Below are positions 26,472-35,566 of a stretch of 44,053 bases of DNA, piece after piece. Source of the DNA: Sergeia podlipaevii. Its lineage: Eukaryota; Euglenozoa; Kinetoplastea; Trypanosomatida; Trypanosomatidae. The position numbers and the translations under genes were made by a program. Each line of letters starts with the position of its first letter. Position 1 is the stretch's first letter. The notes beneath the pieces were generated by a model. The model saw only the letters and a program-made list of their open reading frames with translations, searched no databases and had not been told where the DNA came from. The DNA is taken from NCBI GenBank assembly GCA_030849805.1, contig JASANZ010002088.1, positions 1-44,053 of the forward strand. The letters run 5' to 3'.

Positions 26472-28130
26472 CTATTTTTTGTTGTGTTGCTGTTGACTAT
26501 GCGAGTGGAGATACTGCTCGTAAAGCGCAATCTTATTTGTCATCTCCACAACAACCGCATGCCTTTCCTCATACACGCCGGTGTCTAGAAGTTTCTGACG
26601 ATTGATCTTGAGCTGAGCCACAAAGGTTCTCATGTCCTCTAGCGTCGTCTCTGGTCCACTAACGACGGCTGATGCTGCTGCCTTCACAAACTCCTCTGGG
26701 AGTGGTGACACGACTGTTACGCTTTCGTCATAAGGCTGATGACGTGGCGCAGGGGCAAGAGGAGGTAAGCCTCCAACAGTAGCGCCGGAGTGCCAAGATT
26801 CTACCTCTACTGGATTGTAGGAGTGAGTAGAAGTGTTCACTGTGACAGCAGGCTCAGGTGCCGCATCACGGCGGCAGTGGTCCTCCTCGTCGTCGCCGTC
26901 GTCGTGATCCTCCTGGTGGCGCCGCTCGCTTCGAGGGGTCGAGAAGGGAGAAACAAAACTTTCCGCTGGGGCAGTTCCCCTATCCTTGTAATCCTGTCCT
27001 CTTGCCTGGGTGACGTCGCGGTGGCGGTAAGCTGCTTTCTTACGGGCACACTCCGCGTACACAAATGTCTGCCTCCCTTGAGCTCCATAGCAACCCGTCG
27101 AGGCTGCACCAGGTGCCAGGCTCGCGGAGACGTCATCCTTCAAATCGCGAATCATTCCATAGAGACCATCACTACCCTGTCCTACCGCACCTCCAGTGGC
27201 AAAGCTAGCAGGGATGTGGGAGCCAACGACATCGCTGAATGTAATGCGTCTCTGCCCTCTGCCTAGACCACTACCGGAGGAAGCTGAACCGACACACTGC
27301 GCTGCCAGTTGCTCCTGTCTTCCTCTTTCATCTAATCGCTCGCGCTCGGCGCGCAGCCACTCCCTCTCACGAGCTAGAGCTTGCTCCTGGGCCTTGGTGT
27401 ATCGCCCCCCTAGCTCCTCAAGCTGCACGCGACACTTGTTTAGTTCCAGCTCCAGTGCATCACGCTCTCGTCCTATCCTCGTGGCCTCCTGTGTGCGTTG
27501 CTGCTGCTCTACCTGCGCGTCTCGCAATGCCGTGGTAGCACTGGCCAGCTGACACTCCAAGTCTCGCACCCTCTGCGAGTCACTATCTGTAGCAGAGTGC
27601 ATGAGGTGGCGCGCGGTCTTACGGCGGAGCATATCGTACTCAGTCTCTGCTGCGCGGAGTTTTTCCTGGAGCTGCAAGATGACAGTGTCCTTCTCTCTCA
27701 GCTGAGACCGCAGTGTTTCTTGCATGACCACAGCCTCCTCAGCCCCACGCTTGGCGCGATCCTCAACGCGAGATAGGTGTGCTTCATGCTGCTCCGCCAC
27801 ACGCACACGTCGTGACTCAAATACCGCCTCGCGTGCCTCTAGCTGCTCGGTGCGGCGCTGTAGTACTTCATTGGCTGCCTGTATACGTCGTGCCATACGC
27901 TCTAGTTCCTCTTGCGTCCTATCCAACTCTGCTATCCGCGCTCGCTCTCGCTGGGCAAGCTCTGCAGTGATGCGCTGCTCCAGCGTCTCCTTCGCTTGTC
28001 GTAGCTGCTGACGGAAGCGAGCCTGCTGCTGTGCCTTCCAAACTTCCAAGTCAAATGCAGCTGCATACTCGTCAGTCGCGCGTACTATCTCCTCGGCCGC
28101 CCTGGCGCGTCTGCCAGTCTCAGCGCTCAT
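26472..28130 (-). CDS. CEP120/UNI2-like centriolar coiled-coil protein (C-terminal half only)
   Basis: 552 residues from the first ATG at 28130; the longer frame starts at TTG. Residues ~26-45 (FDLEVWKAQQQARFRQQLRQ) and the following continuous coiled coil to about 285 match in style and wording the C-terminal coiled coil of animal CEP120. The last 60 residues (KLLDTGVYEERHAVVVEMTNKI) match its conserved LxxTGVY ending. The middle (290-480) is Gly/Arg/Asp-rich and disordered. Animal CEP120 (Chlamydomonas UNI2) has three N-terminal C2 domains before this coiled coil and promotes centriole elongation and distal appendage assembly. None is present here, though the next gene downstream carries a C2-like region. 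Predicted location: basal body. Homology judged from remembered conserved blocks. Confidence 0.65.
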   Translation of the reverse strand: MSAETGRRARAAEEIVRATDEYAAAFDLEVWKAQQQARFRQQLRQAKETLEQRITAELAQRERARIAELDRTQEELERMARRIQAANEVLQRRTEQLEAREAVFESRRVRVAEQHEAHLSRVEDRAKRGAEEAVVMQETLRSQLREKDTVILQLQEKLRAAETEYDMLRRKTARHLMHSATDSDSQRVRDLECQLASATTALRDAQVEQQQRTQEATRIGRERDALELELNKCRVQLEELGGRYTKAQEQALAREREWLRAERERLDERGRQEQLAAQCVGSASSGSGLGRGQRRITFSDVVGSHIPASFATGGAVGQGSDGLYGMIRDLKDDVSASLAPGAASTGCYGAQGRQTFVYAECARKKAAYRHRDVTQARGQDYKDRGTAPAESFVSPFSTPRSERRHQEDHDDGDDEEDHCRRDAAPEPAVTVNTSTHSYNPVEVESWHSGATVGGLPPLAPAPRHQPYDESVTVVSPLPEEFVKAAASAVVSGPETTLEDMRTFVAQLKINRQKLLDTGVYEERHAVVVEMTNKIALYEQYLHSHSQQQHNKK

Positions 28131-29116
28131 ATTTTCTGCAAAGAGCTTTTTACCTTTCAAAGCAATAGTGCCCCAAAGAGAAAATGTAGAAGGGCTGTAA
28201 AGCAGAAAGAACTGGTTGGGTCAAGACCACTGCCTTTTCGTTTATCTGTATCTATTAATAAACGTCAAAATATTCGTTGATTTCAATAACAATTCTCTAA
28301 CAATATACAGTACAAAAAATCTTGAGTTAGCACGCGCCTAAAAAAAAAAAAGGAGTCTGCGCTATACACAAAATAAAACGGAAACGTAGGCCAAAATAAA
28401 TAAAATTGAATAAATTAGCAAGCAGCAGAAATCAATACATCAATTCACTTTACGTACTCAGATGCTTGTGTGCTCGAGATCGCCCGGCAAAAAGAATTTA
28501 CACAACTCGCAAAGGTCATGTATCAATGCTAAACTACTCTATATTGTTGTTGATGATGCTGTTTTCTCTCTGACCATTGATTTTGATTTCCTATACAGGT
28601 TTTTCTGTTATTGGGGTTCCTTGGTTGGATGAGTGAATGAAATAGAACATATATATGACGGGGAAACGTGGTCCTATAAATGCGGTACTCACAAGTGGTG
28701 TACCAGTGCTTTGTTGCTTACGTGCCTGTGCTGCGCACGATTCTATTCAGTACAAAGCAATGTACGCCCAGTACTTTCTTTATGCTGTTGACTTCAGTTT
28801 TTTCTTCCTTTTGTAACTGGAGCAACACGCACAATACATATAAGAGCTGCCATTCAAAGAGAAAAGAGGGGACTTAGTAAGTTTGCGCCTAAGCCCCTTC
28901 ATTTTATTTGTATGCCTAAAAATTATACTTCCTACACTGCTACTACACAAATGTATATTATCACTACTGTGCTCCCAGCACGCTGACGTAGAGAAGGCGA
29001 AAAATGTAGCGCTTGTGGAAATCTCTTCCACTCTCTCTACAAAAAAAAAGGAAAAAAACAAGGATGCATTGTGCTCATCTGCTAGTGTAGCTTACCTCTC
29101 AGATGCACACCCCAGC
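28131..29116. other. Spacer between GRIM-19-like and CEP120-like genes
   Basis: About 990 bases. The purine-rich stretch at 28174-28199 is a candidate sense-strand pyrimidine tract for the CEP120-like mRNA, with AG at 28155-28154. The remainder is A/T-rich with an A/G run at 29040-29060. Short frames here look like chance. Confidence 0.55.
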
Positions 29117-29638
29117 TTAGAAGTAGCCAATAGTCCAGTTGTAGCTCGTGAACGGGCCGCCATACCTAAACCATGGGTTCTGAATCACATCATTCAATGG
29201 CGGACGCCATACATCGTTGTGGTAGAAGAACTTTCTAAACTCCGAAGTTAGGCCAACAAATCCCTTGTCGATAAGATTGTCCTGTTCAAATCTGTAACGC
29301 CTGTATGCACTGATGAAGCAACGTAAGTGCATTTCCGCCTGTTGGTAAGGAAGGTGAGCCGACTGACGCTCTGTGAACTCAATCAACATTTCCAAGTTGT
29401 AGCGCTCCTTTTCTGGACGGATCCACGCGCCAAAAATCGAAATACCAGCAACAATAGCCATCGCTGTACGCCCTGTAACCCAGCGTTTACCGTAGACAGG
29501 GTAAACGCGAATGGCGGGGTACCCACCTGGGATGACGCGCTCCTGTCGATATGCCTGACTGCTGAACCATGAGTAGAAGGCCTTAGTGTCTTCAGGCACG
29601 GGGTTCCGCACAAGGCGAACCACTGTCTTGCGCAGCAT
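29117..29638 (-). CDS. NDUFA13: GRIM-19/NDUFA13-like mitochondrial complex I subunit
   Basis: 173 residues from an ATG at 29638. The body matches NDUFA13 (GRIM-19, B16.6): PGGYPAIRVYP (38-47), a single membrane helix at about 56-73, the charged stretch RPEKERYNLEMLIEF, then a helix with LPYQQAEMHLR (96-106) and the near-terminal VWRPPLNDV (142-150). The human protein is 144 residues; this one has ~30 extra residues at the N-terminus and ~20 at the C-terminus. NDUFA13 is a supernumerary subunit of NADH:ubiquinone oxidoreductase in the inner mitochondrial membrane with its helix spanning the membrane arm. The N-terminal MLRKTVVRLVRN stretch is basic and amphipathic, suiting mitochondrial import. 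In trypanosomatid literature a related subunit is called NB6M. Confidence 0.82.
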   Translation of the reverse strand: MLRKTVVRLVRNPVPEDTKAFYSWFSSQAYRQERVIPGGYPAIRVYPVYGKRWVTGRTAMAIVAGISIFGAWIRPEKERYNLEMLIEFTERQSAHLPYQQAEMHLRCFISAYRRYRFEQDNLIDKGFVGLTSEFRKFFYHNDVWRPPLNDVIQNPWFRYGGPFTSYNWTIGYF

Positions 29639-30031
29639 CGAAGAGTGCTATATATAAGTCACCGCTACTAATCCTATATATCGTTGTTGCTGCTGTAAAT
29701 GGAAACAACTGCTATTGGATACTTTCTGTATTTGAAAATAAATAAATAAATAAATAAAAAATGTCGCATTCAACAAGCATTAAAGGTGGTAATATGCAAC
29801 AGGAAAAGTATATGAAAAGATTAATAGATTGAATTGCTGGTTAGCCTCTTACGACAGCCTAGTAAAAAAAAAAAAAGCATCGCCACAGCACTCGCAACGC
29901 GGCTCCAGAGCAAAAAAAAAGGGTGAAAAGTATGATCATATTTGTGTACTACTACAGACAATATCACCGCTACATATCCTCACAAGCACACAAAAAGAAT
30001 AATCATAGTCACACTTCACATGAGTCATCAA
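29639..30031. other. Spacer between DPCD and GRIM-19-like genes
   Basis: A/T-rich spacer of about 390 bases with a short AAAT/AATA tetranucleotide repeat at 29736-29757 and A runs at 29863-29875 and 29912-29920. No gene supported and no strong acceptor tract next to the GRIM-19 start. Confidence 0.55.
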
Positions 30032-30643
30032 TTACTGCTGCTGGCATCCCTGCTGATCGTCCTCCAGACGCTTAGCTGGCATCGCACTCCGCTCCTTCTT
30101 AGCGGCTGACTCCACTGCCAGCACGGCTAGAGGCTTCCTATACTCCACGATTAAGGTGTTGTGCTTCACATCAAAGCGCACCTGCGACTGTTCAAGTGAT
30201 ATCTTCGCGCGCACCAGGTCAGGAATGTCAATGCGCTTAAAGTACTTCTTATTAGAGGTCCGCACCACAAGCTGCCCAACGCATTCTGGGGCATCCCCCT
30301 TCTCCACAGTAACAGAAAACACCTCCTTGGGATATGGCAAATTGCGAATACGGAAGACGTAAAATTCCTTCGAGTCTTGCCGCACTAACTCTGGGGTGCC
30401 ACTCGCAGCCACAATTAACTCCTTGTCTACGTTGCGAGAGCGCTGCTCCGCGCCAACCTCAATATCCCACTCCGAGAAACCCCCAAGAGTGTTGCGCGTG
30501 CGGCGCTTCCGCAGAAGTAAATCATCAGTCACCACATCATATTCTTCCACCATTTCACTTCCATCAGTGAACTTGGATGTAATGCGACGCCTGCCGGCGA
30601 TTATGACAGAAGTCTTTGGCTCTGCTAAGGTCAGCGTCCACAT
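30032..30643 (-). CDS. DPCD: DPCD family flagellum/cilium protein
   Basis: 203 residues from the ATG at 30643, the same length as human DPCD. A longer frame to 30763 adds 40 low-complexity residues that probably lie in the 5' UTR. The family blocks are all present: GRRRITSKFTDGSEMVEEYD (17-36), LLLRKRR, FRIRNLPYPKEV (97-108), VVRTSNKKYFKR (126-137) and the terminal TLIVEYRKP block. DPCD is a conserved protein of motile cilia, linked to R2TP chaperone-assisted assembly of axonemal dynein complexes, and is CS-domain-like in its C-terminal part. Expected role here: flagellar motility, acting in cytoplasmic assembly. Confidence 0.93.
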   Translation of the reverse strand: MWTLTLAEPKTSVIIAGRRRITSKFTDGSEMVEEYDVVTDDLLLRKRRTRNTLGGFSEWDIEVGAEQRSRNVDKELIVAASGTPELVRQDSKEFYVFRIRNLPYPKEVFSVTVEKGDAPECVGQLVVRTSNKKYFKRIDIPDLVRAKISLEQSQVRFDVKHNTLIVEYRKPLAVLAVESAAKKERSAMPAKRLEDDQQGCQQQ

Positions 30644-31089
30644 GCGTGTGTGTGTGTCTGTGCGTGCACCCGTAAACCCGCCGTTCCTTTTGTTGTTTGC
30701 CTGTTTAAGGAAGGAGTGTATATGTGTGCAAATGTGAATAAATGGAAAGAAGCAATCCCACAATTGCTGGAATAACAGTAATATTGCTATTAATGATAAA
30801 ACTACAACAGTAAGATATTAAAGTGCACAGATGAGGCAGCGCGCTAACCCTCAGCAGAGGTGAATAATGATAATGATAATAACGAAGTGAAAAAGAAGAG
30901 ATAAAAGCAATATAGTGCAGTGTATTTACGCATATATGGCACTAGTCAAACGCTAGAAAAAAGCAACGGACCACTACTCCCACCATAAAAAATATATTCT
31001 GATTTCATAAGTTCTTTTAAGCGGCAAAAAAGAAACTATTGCACTGATCGAGTAAACGGAGGATGAGCGTCCATTTCCACCACTGGAGT
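30644..31089. other. Spacer between adenylation-ankyrin gene and DPCD
   Basis: About 450 bases with a short GT repeat (30645-30657) and an AATGAT/ATAATG-like stretch near 30865-30885. No gene supported. Confidence 0.55.
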
Positions 31090-33954
31090 CTACACTTCGA
31101 TAACCGCTGAAAGTGTATCACACAGCTGGTGCATCTCCTCGTTACCTGGACACATCCTTCTCGCAATTTCGCCAAGTGACTCATACGTCAGGTGTGTCTT
31201 CTTCTTTGCTAAACGGTTGTATCGTGCGATACCAGATCCACGCCGGAACTTCGTCCCTTCGCCCCGTGCCAGCGAGGTCATCCCTCTTCCCTCCTCCTCC
31301 TCCATGGCTGTTTGTGCCTGCATGACAGCATGCTCACACATTACCTTGAGAACCTCTGTGTGACCGTTCAGCGCGGCCCAGTGTGCTGGAGAGCGTTGCC
31401 ACTTGTCCCTCGTGCGAACATCAAGATGATGAACAAAGAGAAGACTTCTGACAGCAGCAACATTGCCAGCTCTGCCCGCAAAGTGTAACAAAGACTGCTG
31501 CCTGGCATCCCGGCAACGCAAGGCCGGCGCTCCACCTCTGGCAAGGAGAACCTCCAATGCCTCTGCGCAGCTGGCGGCCGCCAAGTGCACGGGTGTCACA
31601 CCGTCCTTAGTCACACAAGTGACTTTGCACTGGTAATTCAGCAAGAGCTCTATCATGGGTAGGTTGTGCATGCCAACTGCAACGTGTAGCGGTGTCGTGC
31701 ATCTGTTGGCACGGGTATAGTCGCCATCCACGCTGTAAAGTCGATGCTCCAATAGTAGAGAGACCAAGTGCCCATTGCCGGTGGCAACTACATCGAGAAG
31801 GGCATCGCCCGCAGTGGAGGGTTTCGCTGTCAACTCCTCCTCTCGATGTGGATGCCTCTCTCTTACCTTGCTGCATGCATCCTGCTTGTGTGGATACTTG
31901 CTCATTTCGCGCCGCACAGCAGCAACGTAGTCCTCAAAGCGCGGGTTGCAAAGAAGAATGTGTGGCTGAAAGGGAGGAGGCAAGCTGCCGTGCTCATCAA
32001 TATCGGCATCCGACCCACCCACTGCTAAATATACACTTCGAGTCAGTTTGAGTGCGCCAAGCGAGTCTCCCCCTGCGTGGAAAAAGTTGGTGCGGGCATT
32101 GATGCGCACTCCAAATGCGTCACGCCACGCTGCTGCAACGAGTTGGTAAAGTTCCTCGCTGCTCTCTTCGCCCAAGTTGTCATCCTCGCAGCAGTTTGCA
32201 CGTTCAGCTTCAATCGCAAGCGTCACAGCCTTACGGTTGAGCTTTCCAGTTGCTGTTTGCGGAATGTGTTGTCCACTCGGGAACAGCATCCAGTGTTGTG
32301 GCAGCATAAACGCCGGTAGAAAGAGTTCAACCACACGTCGGACTGCACACTCGATACCGCCTGCACGGTCCTTGAACGCAGTCCCTTGTGCATCCCCATC
32401 GGCGCAGTCCAGCTCACATGCTATACCAATAAACTGCTTCGCTGCCTCGACACTCCCGTCACGGCCTCTATACACACAACAGCAGCACTGAGACAGAGCC
32501 TTGCCAAGCGTAGAGCGCACCGCATGCTCCACCTCCTCTAGTGCAACACGCTGGCCATTCACTTTAATTTGCCAATCCCGTCGCCCCCTCAGTATGAGAA
32601 ACCCGCTGTGCGTCCACGCCCCAATATCACCGGTTCGAAAGAAACGATCTCCTGACACTTGACACAGCCCAAACACAGACGATCCCGTCTTCGTTGTCAT
32701 TGCAGAGTCCTCGTTGGGAACATATCCCAAGCATACCTGCGGACCGTATAGGACTACTTCACCCCACGCTAAGCCATCTGGGTCTGCCCTCTCATTGGTC
32801 CCCTCTCCTTCCTCTTCTCGTCCTGTCAAAGTAGAATTTGTACATGATTCCGTATCAATGTCAATCCGCGTGCCGGAGTCACTCTTCCCGCACGTTATCT
32901 CTCTTGCCAGTGTGCCTGGCCACACGCGCTGCACGCTCTGGTACACCGTCACCTCTGTGACACCATAAATATTGTAGAGCTCCACCAATGCCGCCCACTC
33001 CTCAACCACGCGTTGAGGCATCTTCTCCCCACCAAGAAACACTCGCATTGGGGTAGCAGGTAACCCGCACGTGTGCGCCGAAACGGTCCCCCACACCGCA
33101 GGCGTGCTGACAACGTGTGTGGGGGCGATGCGGGAAAGAAGAGCCCCCAGCTCGCCGTTCATGATGGCCATTCGTGGAATCGCGACTAGACGGGTGTGAG
33201 CACCAAGCAGTACCGTGATCATATCACCAATTGAAGGGTCAAAAAATGGGGTGGAGAGAGTGAGAAAGCGACTGTGATCGGTGGCGTGCAAACCACAAGG
33301 ATTGAACGCAAAGTTCGTCGCATACGCCAGTAGATTCGCTCGAGAGGCAGCAATACATTTGGGTTCTCCAGTAGAGCCAGAAGTGTACACAAAGTACGCA
33401 ATCTCAGTGTCAGGGACGTCTGCCGCAATCGCAATCTCGCTGTCATCCTCCTTGATGTTGATATCCACGTCGCACTCGGCACTTGTCAACAAGGATTCAA
33501 TCATGGAATCAGAAAGAAGTAGACGAGGGCTTCGCTGACGCAACAACTGCTCCCTCCTCTGCGCAGGATCATCTGGGTTAAAAACACAGAAGGATCTTCC
33601 AAGAGCAAGGCACGCGCTCTCCGCGAGACATGCAAAGAAGGTTTCAGAGCACAACAACCCCACATCGCACCTTGGTATATGCCTCTTCTCTTCAATTGGA
33701 ACACATAGTGAGGCAATTGATGTGGCGATCTTCTCCTTTGTAGAGCTTTCTGATTGTCTCTGAGTTAGTTCACGTTGAAAGAGCACAGTGAAGCGCAGCC
33801 ATGTCTGCTTGGAGACAGTCCTTTCTGCCTCTTCGCCTCCCCTCTCTTGTTCTTTGGGCAAACGCTGCACAAGAGAAAAGAGTACTTCATTGCCTCTACG
33901 TCGCCGAAGCGCTGACGCAATCGCAGTAGAAAGAGTCTTTGTACTGCTATCCAT
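31090..33954 (-). CDS. Adenylation (NRPS-like)-carrier protein-ankyrin repeat protein
   Basis: 954 residues from the first ATG at 33954; the longer frame begins at GTG. Residues ~70-575 form an ANL adenylation domain with core motifs in order: TSGSTGEPK (191-199), a FFDPS motif at about 237-241 whose Asp is the usual amino-group ligand of amino-acid-activating enzymes, YGVTE (331-335), RTGDIG (440-445), GRRDWQIKVNGQRV (457-470) and the A10 GKLNRK with Lys571. A carrier domain follows (~600-660) with the phosphopantetheine Ser631 in FFHAGGDSLGA. Residues ~717-878 are about five ankyrin repeats. There is no condensation, thioesterase or reductase domain. The layout resembles AASDH/ACSF4 (adenylation plus carrier plus beta-propeller), with ankyrins replacing the propeller. 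Predicted chemistry: ATP-dependent loading of an amino or beta-amino acid onto its own carrier after 4'-phosphopantetheinylation. Substrate and acceptor unknown. Confidence 0.85.
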   Translation of the reverse strand: MDSSTKTLSTAIASALRRRRGNEVLFSLVQRLPKEQERGGEEAERTVSKQTWLRFTVLFQRELTQRQSESSTKEKIATSIASLCVPIEEKRHIPRCDVGLLCSETFFACLAESACLALGRSFCVFNPDDPAQRREQLLRQRSPRLLLSDSMIESLLTSAECDVDINIKEDDSEIAIAADVPDTEIAYFVYTSGSTGEPKCIAASRANLLAYATNFAFNPCGLHATDHSRFLTLSTPFFDPSIGDMITVLLGAHTRLVAIPRMAIMNGELGALLSRIAPTHVVSTPAVWGTVSAHTCGLPATPMRVFLGGEKMPQRVVEEWAALVELYNIYGVTEVTVYQSVQRVWPGTLAREITCGKSDSGTRIDIDTESCTNSTLTGREEEGEGTNERADPDGLAWGEVVLYGPQVCLGYVPNEDSAMTTKTGSSVFGLCQVSGDRFFRTGDIGAWTHSGFLILRGRRDWQIKVNGQRVALEEVEHAVRSTLGKALSQCCCCVYRGRDGSVEAAKQFIGIACELDCADGDAQGTAFKDRAGGIECAVRRVVELFLPAFMLPQHWMLFPSGQHIPQTATGKLNRKAVTLAIEAERANCCEDDNLGEESSEELYQLVAAAWRDAFGVRINARTNFFHAGGDSLGALKLTRSVYLAVGGSDADIDEHGSLPPPFQPHILLCNPRFEDYVAAVRREMSKYPHKQDACSKVRERHPHREEELTAKPSTAGDALLDVVATGNGHLVSLLLEHRLYSVDGDYTRANRCTTPLHVAVGMHNLPMIELLLNYQCKVTCVTKDGVTPVHLAAASCAEALEVLLARGGAPALRCRDARQQSLLHFAGRAGNVAAVRSLLFVHHLDVRTRDKWQRSPAHWAALNGHTEVLKVMCEHAVMQAQTAMEEEEGRGMTSLARGEGTKFRRGSGIARYNRLAKKKTHLTYESLGEIARRMCPGNEEMHQLCDTLSAVIEV

Positions 33955-34061
33955 GTTGGTGTAAACACATCTATATGCACCTATACACACGCAAAGTGCT
34001 TTTTAAGGAAGAAGATTGCTATGCCAACACGGTGCGTACGCTCGTGATAATGCCAATACGA

Positions 34062-34110
34062 CTTTATGTGAGTAAAAAAAAAAGGGAGAGAGAGAGAAAG
34101 AGAAGGGGGT
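34062..34110 (-). promoter_or_regulatory. Candidate spliced-leader acceptor for the adenylation-ankyrin mRNA
   Basis: A strong sense-strand pyrimidine tract (complement of the A/G-only run at about 34073-34110) is followed by AG at 34063-34062, giving a 5' UTR of about 108 nt. Confidence 0.55.
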
Positions 34111-34426
34111 AAAAAGATTTTGCGAACAGTTGGTAGCAAAAAAGGTAAACGACGGTTCTAAAAACCATACAGTACAAGTACAACACGCAAAGTGAAGAAC
34201 TTTCATCTGTGTATTTGCAGTAGAAATAGCAAGAAAGGACAGAATGTCCTTTTTTTTTTTTACTAACGCCTATTATTGAGTGCGCGTGAAATGACAAAGG
34301 AAAACATGAAGTGCGTTTTAGCATTTACAGTTATATTTATGTTATGCAATTGCAGTTTCATTCTTGATGTTAATCGTCTTGCAACTAATGTAAGACATGC
34401 TGTCGCCATTACTGAAAGTAATATAC

Positions 34427-34450
34427 ACACAAGCACACAAGCACACAAGC
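34427..34450. repeat. Three tandem copies of an 8-base repeat (ACACAAGC)
   Basis: Three perfect tandem 8-base units in the spacer just 3' of the AC19 gene. Simple repeat. Confidence 0.85.
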
Positions 34451-34503
34451 ACACAGAAGAGAAAGTTGTGACTTCGTCATTGACTGACATGATCACTACC
34501 AAC

Positions 34504-34902
34504 TCACGCAAGAGATCGCCGCTGCTGGGTCATGCACTCATTGAAGCTCCCCAGCGTTTCCTCACAAATCTGTGCTAGACGCTCAAGGCCGGCGGCTACA
34601 GCTTCCACAGCGTAGTCGGTAGACTGCACGTGCAATAGCATCTTTGCCTCTAATGGGTGGGGGATAGTGTAACCGGCGCTAGTGACGTCGGGGTTCTGCA
34701 TAAGGACGTGCCTCAGTGGGTTGCCCACAGTGTGGTCTTCGTGAGAAAATGTAATCACCACGGTAGATTCCATCTCCGTAATGCGCTGCAAGTCAATCTG
34801 AACCTTCTGCTCTGCAGACGTATCCACTTCATCGCCCTCGTTCAGACGCTGAATCTGCTCCTGGTGCAAAATAAATGCGTCACGCTGGTGAAAAGTCGCC
34901 AT
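34504..34902 (-). CDS. RPC19: RNA polymerase I/III subunit AC19 (RPC19)
   Basis: 132 residues from the ATG at 34902; a longer frame to 35073 adds residues upstream that fall in the probable 5' UTR (candidate acceptor at 35007-35006). It is a Rpb11/RpoL-type alpha-like subunit: EDHTVGNPLR (55-64), NPDV (70-73) and GYTIPHPLE (77-85), followed by the long dimerisation helix. The NPLRHVLMQNPDV wording favours AC19 (pol I and III) over RPB11 (pol II), which normally reads NLLR...DP. It pairs with AC40 to nucleate assembly of the enzyme in the nucleus/nucleolus. In trypanosomes pol I also makes some protein-coding mRNAs, so this subunit is of wide use. Confidence 0.85.
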   Translation of the reverse strand: MATFHQRDAFILHQEQIQRLNEGDEVDTSAEQKVQIDLQRITEMESTVVITFSHEDHTVGNPLRHVLMQNPDVTSAGYTIPHPLEAKMLLHVQSTDYAVEAVAAGLERLAQICEETLGSFNECMTQQRRSLA

Positions 34903-35566
34903 TTTGGGTGCCGAGAAGGAGGAAAGAATGTTGCTACTACTTCCCTCAGTGCTATTCAGGTCTCGCACGCACACACAGGCACCTTCAGAGTGCTCCGAGA
35001 TATCAACTAAATGAATATTAAATAGAAGGAAAAGGAGAGAAAAGAGGGGGAAGATACGCGGAATAGTCGTCAATAGCAGAACAACAAGACGTCAGGAAGA
35101 AGAAAAAAGAGAAACAGTTCAAAGACGCTAGAGTATTGATTCCTTTCACCGCAAGTATGTAGGTACGCTAGCGTAAATGAAACTGATCTCTCAGTATCGT
35201 GAGCTTAAGCTAAAAGAAAGATAGGAAAATGTAGATATCATTACTCGCTCGTAGAATTCAGCAATCGCAAAAGTTAACCAGTAGCCTCAAAAAGAAAAAG
35301 TTTAGTAAGAGGAATTTGTAAATGAAAAACTAGCCATTTTGGTTGCTCGTAACGAGAAAAAAAAAAACGGTCGCACCTTTACACACTAGAATACTTTTGT
35401 GCGCTTGTGAGAAAAAGAGTGTTACGTGTGTGCCGTTTGTTTCCCTGGTATATAAGGCTTTCCCGGTGTATACGGCATACTGGCGGCTTGTCTTTTTTTT
35501 CTTTTCGTGTTTATGCAGTTACGCCATTTAAAAAAAAAAATGTGCAAAGTGAATTTCGCAGTAGCC
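34903..35566. other. Spacer between Sua5 and AC19 genes
   Basis: About 660 bases with purine-rich stretches and A runs at 35358-35367 and 35530-35540. Nothing beyond the AC19 5' UTR/acceptor and Sua5 3' UTR is supported. Confidence 0.55.
35006..35055 (-). promoter_or_regulatory. RPC19: Candidate spliced-leader acceptor for the AC19 mRNA
   Basis: A sense-strand pyrimidine tract (complement of the purine run at about 35021-35053) is followed by AG at 35007-35006, 104 nt before the ATG at 34902. Confidence 0.5.

Larger units (their letters stand above)
33955..34503. other. Spacer between AC19 and adenylation-ankyrin genes
   Basis: Holds the acceptor described separately, a T run at 34251-34261 and three tandem ACACAAGC units at 34427-34450. 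Frames on either strand are short; no gene supported. Confidence 0.55.

Noticed and set aside
34504..34902. RPB11 (pol II) instead of AC19
   Set aside because: The NPLR and NPDV wording after EDHT fits AC19; RPB11 usually has NLLR and a DP motif. Left as the weaker alternative.
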